Part shown: piece by piece, positions 1 through 5,975 of the stretch
How positions within the stretch are numbered: the stretch's first letter is position 1
Layout of the letters: every line of letters begins with the position of its first letter
Assembly (NCBI GenBank): GCA_002440085.1
Contig: DJRM01000065.1
Location: 1 to 6,854 of the forward strand
Source: Bacteroidales bacterium UBA6360
GTDB lineage: Bacteria; Bacteroidota; Bacteroidia; Bacteroidales; UBA932
Reading direction: 5' to 3'
DNA: 6,854 nt
The notes under the pieces: model-generated
The model's database searches: none
Seen by the model: the letters and a program-made list of their open reading frames with translations, nothing else
Told to the model about the DNA's origin: nothing
Program-made: the position numbers and the translations under genes

Positions 1-1431
1 AGACGTCACTTTCTTCCCGAGGTAATCGAAATTCTCGAACGATATTCCCGAAACATTGTGCTCCTTGTCGTAGCCTCTGATGACGCATCCGCCCTTGCTG
101 GAACGCACGTTCATTACGTGGATGTTGCGGTATGAAACGTTGCGTATCCTGCCCGGAGAGTATTTGAGCGGCGTGGTGCCGTCATCCTCAAAGCCGATGT
201 TGTAGTTATGGGACAGGCAGGCGAGCCAAATGGCGAATTCCTGGGCATCCTCGATGTAGGCGTTCTCGTATGTGACGTCGGAGACAGTCCCTGCAGCCCC
301 GTTGTGGATGCTGAGCGCAGCGCGCCTCATGTCCGTGCCCGACGTGCCGGAATGAATCGCATAGATGTCCTTGTAATGCACGTTCTTGATGTCAATCTGG
401 CATTCGTAGCCAATCTCGAAGGTGTTTCCGGCCCCAACGTTCCAGCCTATGCGGTCCTCAAACCAGACTCCATCCACAGCGCCCTTGAGCTTGAATTTCT
501 GCGACTTGATGCAGTAGGCGTCGTCGTGCCCGCGAAGGAAGCATTTAGACACGCGGACGTTCTTCCCGCCGATTATGTCCATCGAATCGTTGTTCACGGT
601 TCTCTCCGAATTGGAATCCGGGTCGCTCAGTCCCAATGCCTTGTAATTGGTGATGACTGAATTGTGGCAGTTCGCGAAGAGAGAACTCCAGCCGGCTCCG
701 GCAAAGACGCTGGTAATATCGTCAAGACGCGCGTCTTCACATCCATAGAGAGCGACGCCGAATGTCTGATAGAACTCGTCGTAACTGCCCTTGTTCCTCA
801 CCGAACTGAGAAGACCGCCGCCGTGAATCCTCACTCCCGGGACATTCACGCCGAGGATGTTGCCCTTCACGTAAGTCCCTGGCTCAAGGTACACTTCCCG
901 GCAGTCAGCCGAGAGCCTTATGTCGCCCGCGTCATAAATCTTCCCCGCCTCGAAATACCTGACCGAAGGGTCGTTCTTCGACGGCTTTTCCGCGTCAATA
1001 GGGTTCACGAATATGAAGAGAGGATTCTCTATGTCTCCGTTAATCTCCACCGACACCCTGTCATACTGCTTCAGCTCAAGCGTTAGTTTCCCTCCGGCGA
1101 TGCTGAAGTCATATTTCTTCCCCAAAGGCCTCACGTCGGCTTTTTTGATTACTCCATTCTTGAGCCGGACCTCGAACTTGACGGACACGCCATCCGCCGC
1201 CCCGACCCAGGCAATGTGCGGCTCGTCGGTGGGAAAGACCTTGATTTCCTGTCCGTCGGCCTTGACCGAATAGATTTCGGAGTCGGCGACACGCGGAGAG
1301 AAGCCGTAGTATTCAATGCCGTCGGCGGAGCCTCCTCCCTGTCCTGCAGGGTTGTCCGGCTTCGCGCAGGCATCCAGCATCGGAAGCAGAAAATAAAGCG
1401 CGGACAGTGCGATGTGGTTAAACATTTTCAT
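1..1431 (-). CDS. Right-handed beta-helix glycoside hydrolase, GH28/GH49-like (clan GH-N), probable lipoprotein; C-terminus beyond window
   Basis: An open frame of 477 codons runs from ATG at 1431 to the window edge without a stop, so the C-terminus is missing. Residues 1-22 form a short hydrophobic leader ending LDAC, a lipobox with an unusual Asp at -2; Cys22 would be lipidated and a Gly-rich linker follows. Residues ~43-145 look like an all-beta N-terminal domain, ending in FIFVNPID, an arrangement known from GH49 enzymes. From ~160 (YFEAG...YLEPGTYVKGNI, then RIHGGG) beta-helix coils begin. The catalytic region resembles GH28: NND at 280-282 and GHDDAYCIKS at 301-310 match the NTD and GDDCIxIKS motifs, giving candidate Asp282, Asp303 and Asp304. 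The GH28 GHG histidine and RIK motif are not evident; NVGAGN (331-336) sits where GHG is expected. It probably hydrolyses a polysaccharide at the cell surface or in the periplasm, by inference pectic or alpha-glucan. In-frame ATGs also occur at 1443 and 1425; 1431 gives a Lys2 leader typical of signal peptides. Confidence 0.8.
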   Translation of the reverse strand, partial: MKMFNHIALSALYFLLPMLDACAKPDNPAGQGGGSADGIEYYGFSPRVADSEIYSVKADGQEIKVFPTDEPHIAWVGAADGVSVKFEVRLKNGVIKKADVRPLGKKYDFSIAGGKLTLELKQYDRVSVEINGDIENPLFIFVNPIDAEKPSKNDPSVRYFEAGKIYDAGDIRLSADCREVYLEPGTYVKGNILGVNVPGVRIHGGGLLSSVRNKGSYDEFYQTFGVALYGCEDARLDDITSVFAGAGWSSLFANCHNSVITNYKALGLSDPDSNSERTVNNDSMDIIGGKNVRVSKCFLRGHDDAYCIKSQKFKLKGAVDGVWFEDRIGWNVGAGNTFEIGYECQIDIKNVHYKDIYAIHSGTSGTDMRRAALSIHNGAAGTVSDVTYENAYIEDAQEFAIWLACLSHNYNIGFEDDGTTPLKYSPGRIRNVSYRNIHVMNVRSSKGGCVIRGYDKEHNVSGISFENFDYLGKKVTS

Positions 1432-1468
1432 TTGATATTGCATTTGATGGTTATACGATGGCAGTCCG

Positions 1469-1577
1469 TTTCTTACAGGCAATGGAGGACACGACAAGAA
1501 GGCGGTAAAGTCTGTCCTTTACCACCGTGTGATTCTGCCGGACGGAATGCCGCCGGAGAAACGATATGTAAGAAATG
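1469..1577. repeat. Hairpin-rich element bounded by 9-bp inverted repeats (REP/MITE-like candidate)
   Basis: A perfect 9-bp inverted repeat, TTTCTTACA at 1469-1477 and TGTAAGAAA at 1567-1575, bounds about 90 bases containing two adjacent hairpins. Hairpin 1 pairs GGCGGTAAAG (1501-1510) with CTTTACCACC (1517-1526), nine of ten positions, loop of six. Hairpin 2 pairs 1533-1545 with 1550-1560: eleven base pairs with single-base bulges at G1537 and A1542, and an AATG loop. Tandem hairpins inside short terminal inverted repeats are the layout of REP/BIME or small non-autonomous mobile elements. On the minus strand they would lie about 40-140 bases before the beta-helix start and might form RNA structure there. 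The pairings are seen directly; that the element is dispersed is inference. Neither hairpin has an adjacent T tract, so a simple terminator is unlikely. Confidence 0.5.
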
Positions 1578-1638
1578 ATGTGCTAGTTCATAAGAAGCAT
1601 CGATGTACGCGTTGTAATACGCTGGCTTATAGGAGTAT

Positions 1639-1649
1639 CCCCCCCCCCC
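1639..1649. repeat. C11/G11 homopolymer tract
   Basis: Eleven consecutive C on the plus strand (G11 in the beta-helix leader). It is by far the longest G/C homopolymer in the window. Its 3' end (1647-1649) is part of a GC-rich hairpin arm that pairs with 1662-1664. G/C tracts of this length are prone to slipped-strand length change. It lies about 130 bases downstream of the promoter and about 210 bases before the start codon, so any effect would be through leader structure rather than promoter spacing. Sequencing error in tract length is also possible. Confidence 0.85.
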
Positions 1650-1745
1650 GCGAAATATTGCGGGAGAGAACCGGATAAAGCCCTCCTGAATAGTCAAGGC
1701 AGATATGACCGTAAAAACGCTCCATTTTATGAACAATCAATTTAT

Positions 1746-1777
1746 CAGAAATTCCGTGCACGCACACGGAATTTCTG
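1746..1777. promoter_or_regulatory. 13-bp perfect dyad at the transcription start region (operator or 5' stem-loop)
   Basis: CAGAAATTCCGTG (1746-1758) and CACGGAATTTCTG (1765-1777) are perfect reverse complements separated by six bases. On the minus strand the dyad begins at the base right after the -7 box of the promoter at 1778-1807, so it covers the expected transcription start. It could be a repressor operator or a stem-loop at the 5' end of the transcript. It lacks a clear T tract on either side, which argues against its being mainly a terminator for the upstream ATPase gene. Confidence 0.6.
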
Positions 1778-1807
1778 CAAAGGTAATGCTTTTTGAACAA
1801 AAACAAA
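1778..1807 (-). promoter_or_regulatory. Bacteroides-type promoter reading toward the beta-helix gene
   Basis: On the minus strand, TTTG (1807-1804) is followed after 18 bases by TACCTTTG (1785-1778), an exact match to the -7 consensus TAnnTTTG of the Bacteroidota primary sigma factor. A second TTTG (1801-1798) is too close to serve as the -33 element. Transcription would start near 1771-1775, inside the dyad at 1746-1777. The promoter lies just after the ATPase stop codon (1836) and points at the beta-helix gene, so that gene appears to have its own control. Confidence 0.65.
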
Positions 1808-1830
1808 AAATTTGTTCGCTATGCGGCGAA
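1805..1830 (-). terminator. Weak intrinsic terminator after the ATPase gene
   Basis: On the minus strand, five bases after the ATPase stop, TTCGC (1830-1826) pairs with GCGAA (1819-1815) around a six-base loop, followed four bases later by T6 (1810-1805). The stem is short, and the T tract overlaps the -33 region of the next promoter. Termination is plausible but not strong. Confidence 0.4.
1819..1830. repeat. Left copy of a short direct repeat flanking the ATPase gene
   Basis: CTATGCGGCGAA here and CTATGCGGCAAA at 3131-3142 agree at eleven of twelve positions, nine of them contiguous. Each copy lies within a few bases of a stop codon: the ATPase stop at 1836 and the GH3 stop at 3143. Together they bracket the AT-rich ATPase segment including its promoter. 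They could mark the ends of an inserted cassette, although a shared 9-mer in flanks of this size can arise by chance. Confidence 0.4.
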
Positions 1831-1835
1831 AAAAG

Positions 1836-3050
1836 TCATAAGTCTCCCTTTTCCAGAAACTCTCTCAGATGGATAATCCTTATACCGCTGACATTTCCTC
1901 CGCTTTTCCAATCATCGAGGCTCACGACATATTTGGGATAATTGTTCTTGATTGCCATAAGGTTGCCGAACTCGCGATTTCTTGTCGATTCGTCCGCCAT
2001 CAGGTAGCAGGACTGGACATATATCATCCCGTCATCCTTTCTTGCGACAAAATCAACCTCCCTACCCGAAGAATTCTGGCCGGTGAAGACTTCATATTTA
2101 TTCTGTATCAAATGAAGGAATATCGCGTTTTCCATCAGTTTGTGAATGTCGTTCTGCAGACTGAATCCCAGATGGCAGTTCCGAAGGCCAAGATCTTCAA
2201 AGAAATATTTGTCTCCTATCTCAAACTTCTGCAGTCCATTCACATCAATTCTACGCACTTTGTGCAGGAGAAACGCATTCTGAAGTGCCTTAAGATAATT
2301 GATGACCTGCAGCGGAGACATGTTGACTCTCTGCGACTTGAGATAACGGCTTATATTATTGGCGGAAAATAGATTACCCACATTGTCTGCCGCATAAACC
2401 GCAAGAGTCTCAAGAAAATCAACATTGCGTATCCCCTCACGCTTGACGACATCCTTTAGAATAATGGTTGAATATACATTCTTCAGATACTCAAAAGCAA
2501 TATCACGCTGAAGCGGCAAGTTGCACAAATATGGAAGACCCCCGAATGTCAAATAATTACGCAAACTTTCTGTCGTGTCTGGAATTTTATGGAAAGTGAG
2601 GAACTCGGTATATGAGAGACTGTGTATGTGGAATTCGACATATCTTCCCGACAAATACGTCGAAAGTTCGCCGGAAAGCATCGTTGCATTGCTGCCGGTT
2701 ATAAATATGTCGCACACGCCCTGTGCCTGAAGACTGCGCAAAGCGTGCTCGAAGCCGTCTATATCCTGAACTTCATCTATAAACAAAAAATTCTCTACGC
2801 CTGGCTTTATGTGAGCGGAAACATACTCGGACAAATCCGTATTAGTCCGGATGGTCATAAACTCATCGAACTCCTTGTTGATGTATATGGAGTTGCTTTC
2901 CGGACGGGTCTTGCCGATATAATCCCCAAGCTGCCTTAAGATGCAGCTCTTCCCCACCCTTCGCTGTCCGGTCAACACTTTTATTATGTTTTTCCCTATG
3001 AATGGGATAATGGCATCTGTATATGCCGGACGAGAAATAATAGCCCCCAT
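1836..3050 (-). CDS. AAA family ATPase with DUF4143-type C-terminal domain
   Basis: A complete 404-residue protein, normal for this family of AAA_14 plus DUF4143 proteins. Walker A is GQRRVGKS (28-35); Walker B is NFLFIDEVQD (87-96) with Asp92 and Glu93; ITGSN (117-121) looks like sensor 1 and LSGRY (133-137) carries the conserved Arg. A middle helical region (~180-270) resembles a winged-helix segment. The C-terminal domain has GREVDFV (329-335), like the core of a PD-(D/E)XK fold, but the usual second acidic-Lys strand reads YVQSC (344-348). REFGNL and YPKYVVSLDD (359-380) are typical of the family. It should bind and hydrolyse ATP in the cytoplasm; the family's biological role is poorly defined, and links to mobile elements or toxin-like systems are inference. 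ATG at 3050 follows an A-rich stretch with no Shine-Dalgarno, about 20 bases after the predicted transcription start. Its base composition is clearly more AT-rich than its neighbours. No partner gene is adjacent. Confidence 0.9.
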   Translation of the reverse strand: MGAIISRPAYTDAIIPFIGKNIIKVLTGQRRVGKSCILRQLGDYIGKTRPESNSIYINKEFDEFMTIRTNTDLSEYVSAHIKPGVENFLFIDEVQDIDGFEHALRSLQAQGVCDIFITGSNATMLSGELSTYLSGRYVEFHIHSLSYTEFLTFHKIPDTTESLRNYLTFGGLPYLCNLPLQRDIAFEYLKNVYSTIILKDVVKREGIRNVDFLETLAVYAADNVGNLFSANNISRYLKSQRVNMSPLQVINYLKALQNAFLLHKVRRIDVNGLQKFEIGDKYFFEDLGLRNCHLGFSLQNDIHKLMENAIFLHLIQNKYEVFTGQNSSGREVDFVARKDDGMIYVQSCYLMADESTRNREFGNLMAIKNNYPKYVVSLDDWKSGGNVSGIRIIHLREFLEKGDL

Positions 3051-3060
3051 TTTTTGTTAA

Positions 3061-3106
3061 TCGTAATTAAAATTTGTGGCAAATATAGCTATTTTGTTAA
3101 TTACGA
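3061..3106. promoter_or_regulatory. 10-bp inverted repeat centred on the ATPase promoter -7 box (candidate operator)
   Basis: TCGTAATTAA (3061-3070) and TTAATTACGA (3097-3106) are perfect reverse complements with 26 bases between them. The centre of symmetry (3083.5) is the middle of the -7 box at 3080-3087. One arm fills the spacer next to the -33 box and the other lies in the start-site or leader region. This arrangement suits a repressor binding two sites around the promoter, possibly the ATPase acting on itself or an unlinked regulator. The arms are AT-rich and contain the self-complementary core TTAATTA/TAATTA, so chance symmetry is easier than for mixed sequence. Confidence 0.45.
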
Positions 3107-3110
3107 CAAA
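3080..3110 (-). promoter_or_regulatory. Bacteroides-type promoter for the ATPase gene
   Basis: On the minus strand TTTG (3110-3107) is followed after 19 bases by TATATTTG (3087-3080), an exact TAnnTTTG match. A second TTTG lies four bases further upstream (3114-3111). Transcription would start around 3073-3077, leaving a leader of about 20-25 bases before the ATG at 3050. This indicates that the ATPase is transcribed separately from the GH3 gene. Confidence 0.7.
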
Positions 3111-3111
3111 C

Positions 3112-3143
3112 AAAAACATCATTTCCGTGACTATGCGGCAAAT
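3112..3143 (-). terminator. Weak terminator-like hairpin after the GH3 gene
   Basis: On the minus strand the region overlapping the GH3 stop pairs ATTT (3143-3140) and CCG (3138-3136) with CGGAAAT (3127-3121), with one bulged base and a loop of eight. After four more bases comes T5 (3116-3112). The stem is only seven pairs and interrupted, so it may be a weak terminator or chance. Confidence 0.3.
3131..3142. repeat. Right copy of the short direct repeat flanking the ATPase gene
   Basis: CTATGCGGCAAA, matching 1819-1830 at eleven of twelve positions in the same orientation. It ends right at the GH3 stop codon, so if an insertion occurred here it left the GH3 frame intact. Confidence 0.4.
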
Positions 3144-5956
3144 CACCTGACAAAATAGACGTCGAAGTTCTCCACTGTCGCGTGACCCTTTTCGACGACA
3201 ATCCTCAACTCGGAGGCGTCGGTCGACGGGAAGGTCAGCTCATTCATGCCGGAGAGGCAGTGCTTCGTGGCGGAAACCGTGAGGAACTGGCCGCCTCCGT
3301 TTGTCGCCTGGACAAGGAGTTCCGCATCCGAACCGCCGCTGAGTATCAGACGCACGCCGCGCACGCTGCCCTTTGCCGGGATTGTCATGAACTCCCCCTT
3401 GCCGAGAGTGACGGATCCGGAGAACTGCACGTCGTCGGACTGCCGTGTGCGGGCGGGACGCGACGGGGCGGACGGGTCTATTACCGAGAGCCTGCCCTTC
3501 AGGCGGATGTCGGTCGAGGATGCTCCGACCATAATCTCGAAATCTCCCGGCTCGACCACGCGGTTCATGTCCCTGTCCAGAAGGGACAAATCTTTCGGAG
3601 ACAGGACGAACTCGACGGACTTCGTCTCGCCCGGATCAAGCGAAATCCTCTCGAAGCCGCGCAGAACCTTCTCGTAGGCCGTCAGCGAGGTGATGCAGTC
3701 CTCCACATAGAGCTGGACGACCTCGTCGCCGCGCACCTTGCCGGTGTTCGTAACCTTGAACGAGACGCGGACTGAGTCGGTCGGGGCAATCTCCGGGGAG
3801 GAAAGACGAAAGTCGGAATATGCGAAAGTCGTGTATGAAAGACCATGTCCGAAGTCGTAAAGCCCGCCGTTGACACGGCTTGCCCAGCCGTTCGGACCGA
3901 GTTCCTTGCGTCCATCGACCTGAGAGGCGCGCTTGTACGGGAAGTTGAAAGGAATCTGCCCTACGGTGCGCGGGAATGTCACGGTCAGCTTGCCTCCCGG
4001 GTTGTACTCCCCGAGCAGAGCCATAGCCACGGCAGTGCCGCCGTGAGCGCCCGGATACCACGCCTCAAGAATCGCGTCAGCCACCTTGTCCGCATAGTTC
4101 ACGGAAAGCGGCCGACCGTTTATGAGCACGACAATCACAGGCTTTCCGGTCTTCTTCACCTCCTTCAGCAGCAGGTTCTGCCTGCCCGGAAGTTCGAGAG
4201 AGGAGCGGCTCTTGTTCTCGCCGCAGGTTCTCGGCCCGCCGCCCAGAACCAGCACCGCGACGTCGGACGACCCGGCTGCCTTCACGGCCTCGGCAATCCC
4301 CGCAAGTTCTTCCTCATCCGGGTCGGTCGGAAGAATCTCCGACTCCGGCCAGGTCTTGTCGACAAGCTCGCAGCCCTTGGCATAGACCACCTCAGCCTTT
4401 CCCTCCAGAGCCGTGCGCAGCCCCTTCAGGACGGAGACATTCTCTGTTCCGAGAGGCCCGTAGTGAAGGCTGGCATAGCCGGTGTAATCAGCGTTCGGGC
4501 CTATCACCGCCACGCGGCGCAGAGCCGCGGCGTTCAGCGGCAGCGCCTTCCCGTCAGTTCCGAACGGAGAGTCCGAGGCGGCGTTCTTCAGCAGCACGAG
4601 AGACTCAAGCGAGGCACGCAGCGCGACCTTGTTGTTCTCCACGCCGTCAACCTCATCGTCGGCGGCCGCATAGTCGGTCTGGTAGGGGCTGTCGAACAGT
4701 CCCACGAGAAATTTCACACGCAGGATGTCCCGCACCCGCTCGTCAATCACCGACATCGGCACAGCCCCCTCCGCGACGAGTTCGCGAAGAGGAAGCACAT
4801 AGCTGTCCGGAGAGCGGAAGGTGCAGCGCACGTTCAGGCCCGCCATCACGCTCTGACGCACCGCCTCCTTCATGTCGGCGGCAACATTATGCTTGGTGTA
4901 GAGATATTCAACGGCGTCGCTGTCGCTCACAAGATAGCCCCGGAAACCGAATTCGTCGCGCAGACGCTCACTGAGCCAGTAATGACTCCCCTCGACCGGC
5001 TCGCCGTCGTAGTCGTTGTATGAGACCATCGCCCCGAGCAGACCGGCGCGGGAAATCACCTCGCGCCACGGCTGGACATGAACATTCTCCACCTCATGCG
5101 GTGCCATCTGGGGGTCAACACGGGCCATGCCCTCGCGCGCGCCCTTGTTGTTGGAATAGGCCACAAAGTGCTTGGCGGTGGCGGCGACCTGAAAGTCCTC
5201 CTGCAGCCCGAGGGTCATCTGCACGCCGAGCTCTCCCACAAGATAGGGAGACTCGCCATAGACCTCCTCATAGCGGCCCCAGCGCTGGTCACGCCCCACA
5301 TCAAGAATCGGGGCATAGACGTTGGTGTAGCCCAGAAGCCTGCCCTCGCGCCCGGTGATGCGCCCGACCTCATGAATCAGTTCCCTGTCCCAGGTATGCC
5401 CCAGACCGAGCTGCGTCGGGAAATTGGTCGCCCTGTAGGCCTCCACACCGCGTATTCCCTCGTTCGTGAAATCCACCGGGATGCCGAGGCGCGTGTCCTC
5501 GATGAAGAAGCGCTGAACCTCGTTCATGGCCGCCGCATGAGTCGAAGCCGGCCAAAGATAAGGGCTGTACATCTCTATCGGCATACCCCACTGGCGGAAA
5601 CCGTTCAGATGCTCGTCAATCGCGCCCATCCCGTCCTTCCACAGCTTCTCCTTCCACTCCGGGGTCGGAAGCGGGTCGGCAAGAACGCGCCCATAGCCAT
5701 AGAGCGTGACCATCTGACAGGTCTTCTCATCCGTCGTCATCCTTGAGAGCAGGTCCTCCACCCTCGCGTCAATTTCCGCAGAAGGGTCTTCATAGATGTC
5801 CTTGACCCCGTTCTTGTTGAGGTCAATCCACCCCTTGTGGTACATCTTCCTGTTCTTCGTCCTGAACTTGAACGCCGTCTCCGCAGAGAATGACTCAATC
5901 GTCAGAAGAAAAGCGGCGCAGCAGAGCGCGGCCTTAACTGTGGCACTGAATTTCAT
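3143..5956 (-). CDS. Secreted GH3 family beta-glycosidase with extra C-terminal domain
   Basis: A complete 937-residue protein. Residues 1-25 form a signal peptide (Lys2, Lys8, a hydrophobic core, then SFSA before Glu26), so the enzyme is exported, probably to the periplasm. DLNKNGVKDIYE (45-56) fits a 12-residue EF-hand-like calcium loop (Asp45, Asn47, Asn49, Asp53, Glu56). The GH3 N domain (~60-420) shows RWGRYEEVYGESPYL (225-239), AKHF (261-264) and LVSDSDA (342-348), with Asp345 the predicted nucleophile. The GH3 C domain (~450-705) shows CGENKSRSSLELPGRQ (578-593), with Glu580 the likely acid/base. An Fn3-like domain (~727-815) contains GDEVVQLYVED and VEPGDFEIMVGAS. A beta-rich segment of about 95 residues (~840-937) is additional to the common GH3 layout. 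The enzyme should remove non-reducing-end sugars with retention; glucose or xylose specificity cannot be read with confidence. It starts 19 bases after the kinase stop with an A-rich leader, so the two are probably one operon. Confidence 0.95.
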   Translation of the reverse strand: MKFSATVKAALCCAAFLLTIESFSAETAFKFRTKNRKMYHKGWIDLNKNGVKDIYEDPSAEIDARVEDLLSRMTTDEKTCQMVTLYGYGRVLADPLPTPEWKEKLWKDGMGAIDEHLNGFRQWGMPIEMYSPYLWPASTHAAAMNEVQRFFIEDTRLGIPVDFTNEGIRGVEAYRATNFPTQLGLGHTWDRELIHEVGRITGREGRLLGYTNVYAPILDVGRDQRWGRYEEVYGESPYLVGELGVQMTLGLQEDFQVAATAKHFVAYSNNKGAREGMARVDPQMAPHEVENVHVQPWREVISRAGLLGAMVSYNDYDGEPVEGSHYWLSERLRDEFGFRGYLVSDSDAVEYLYTKHNVAADMKEAVRQSVMAGLNVRCTFRSPDSYVLPLRELVAEGAVPMSVIDERVRDILRVKFLVGLFDSPYQTDYAAADDEVDGVENNKVALRASLESLVLLKNAASDSPFGTDGKALPLNAAALRRVAVIGPNADYTGYASLHYGPLGTENVSVLKGLRTALEGKAEVVYAKGCELVDKTWPESEILPTDPDEEELAGIAEAVKAAGSSDVAVLVLGGGPRTCGENKSRSSLELPGRQNLLLKEVKKTGKPVIVVLINGRPLSVNYADKVADAILEAWYPGAHGGTAVAMALLGEYNPGGKLTVTFPRTVGQIPFNFPYKRASQVDGRKELGPNGWASRVNGGLYDFGHGLSYTTFAYSDFRLSSPEIAPTDSVRVSFKVTNTGKVRGDEVVQLYVEDCITSLTAYEKVLRGFERISLDPGETKSVEFVLSPKDLSLLDRDMNRVVEPGDFEIMVGASSTDIRLKGRLSVIDPSAPSRPARTRQSDDVQFSGSVTLGKGEFMTIPAKGSVRGVRLILSGGSDAELLVQATNGGGQFLTVSATKHCLSGMNELTFPSTDASELRIVVEKGHATVENFDVYFVR

Positions 5957-5975
5957 CTTTTATTCATTTAAAACG

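Larger units (their letters stand above)
1432..1774 (-). other. Long untranslated leader upstream of the beta-helix gene
   Basis: This gene-free stretch separates the promoter at 1778-1807 from the ATG at 1431. If that promoter drives the gene, the transcript has a 5' leader of roughly 340 bases. Going downstream on the minus strand it holds the 13-bp dyad at its very start, a G11 tract with an adjacent GC hairpin (1647-1653 pairing with 1658-1664, one G-T pair, loop of four), and the hairpin pair at 1501-1560. I found no second TAnnTTTG match on the minus strand closer to the gene. The minus frame 1736-1473 is open, but it starts at TTG, crosses the G11 tract and has no domain I recognise, so I do not call it a gene. 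The leader could instead be a separate small RNA. Confidence 0.45.

Noticed and set aside
208..1086. Plus-strand open frames of 150 and 140 codons at the left end
   Set aside because: They lie antisense to the beta-helix gene, whose frame is continuous over 477 codons with signal sequence and catalytic motifs.
1473..1736. Open minus-strand frame of 87 codons in the intergenic region, possible leader peptide
   Set aside because: It starts at TTG without support, contains the G11 tract and the hairpin element, and shows no recognisable domain. Read-through of a structured non-coding element is simpler.
1746..1807. Invertible promoter (phase-variable DNA inversion) at the dyad
   Set aside because: An invertible promoter needs inverted repeats on both sides of the promoter. 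Here both arms lie on the downstream side, six bases apart, and no distant partner copy was found.
3845..5023. Long plus-strand open frame of 392 codons opposite the GH3 gene
   Set aside because: It is a shadow of a GC-rich gene with strong GH3 motifs on the other strand; its translation is low-complexity in Arg/His/Val and has no family features.
5956..5970. Four-codon mini-ORF (ATG AAT AAA AGA TGA) whose stop overlaps the GH3 start
   Set aside because: It is very short and in an AT-rich spacer where such frames arise easily; no evidence of translation coupling beyond the overlap.
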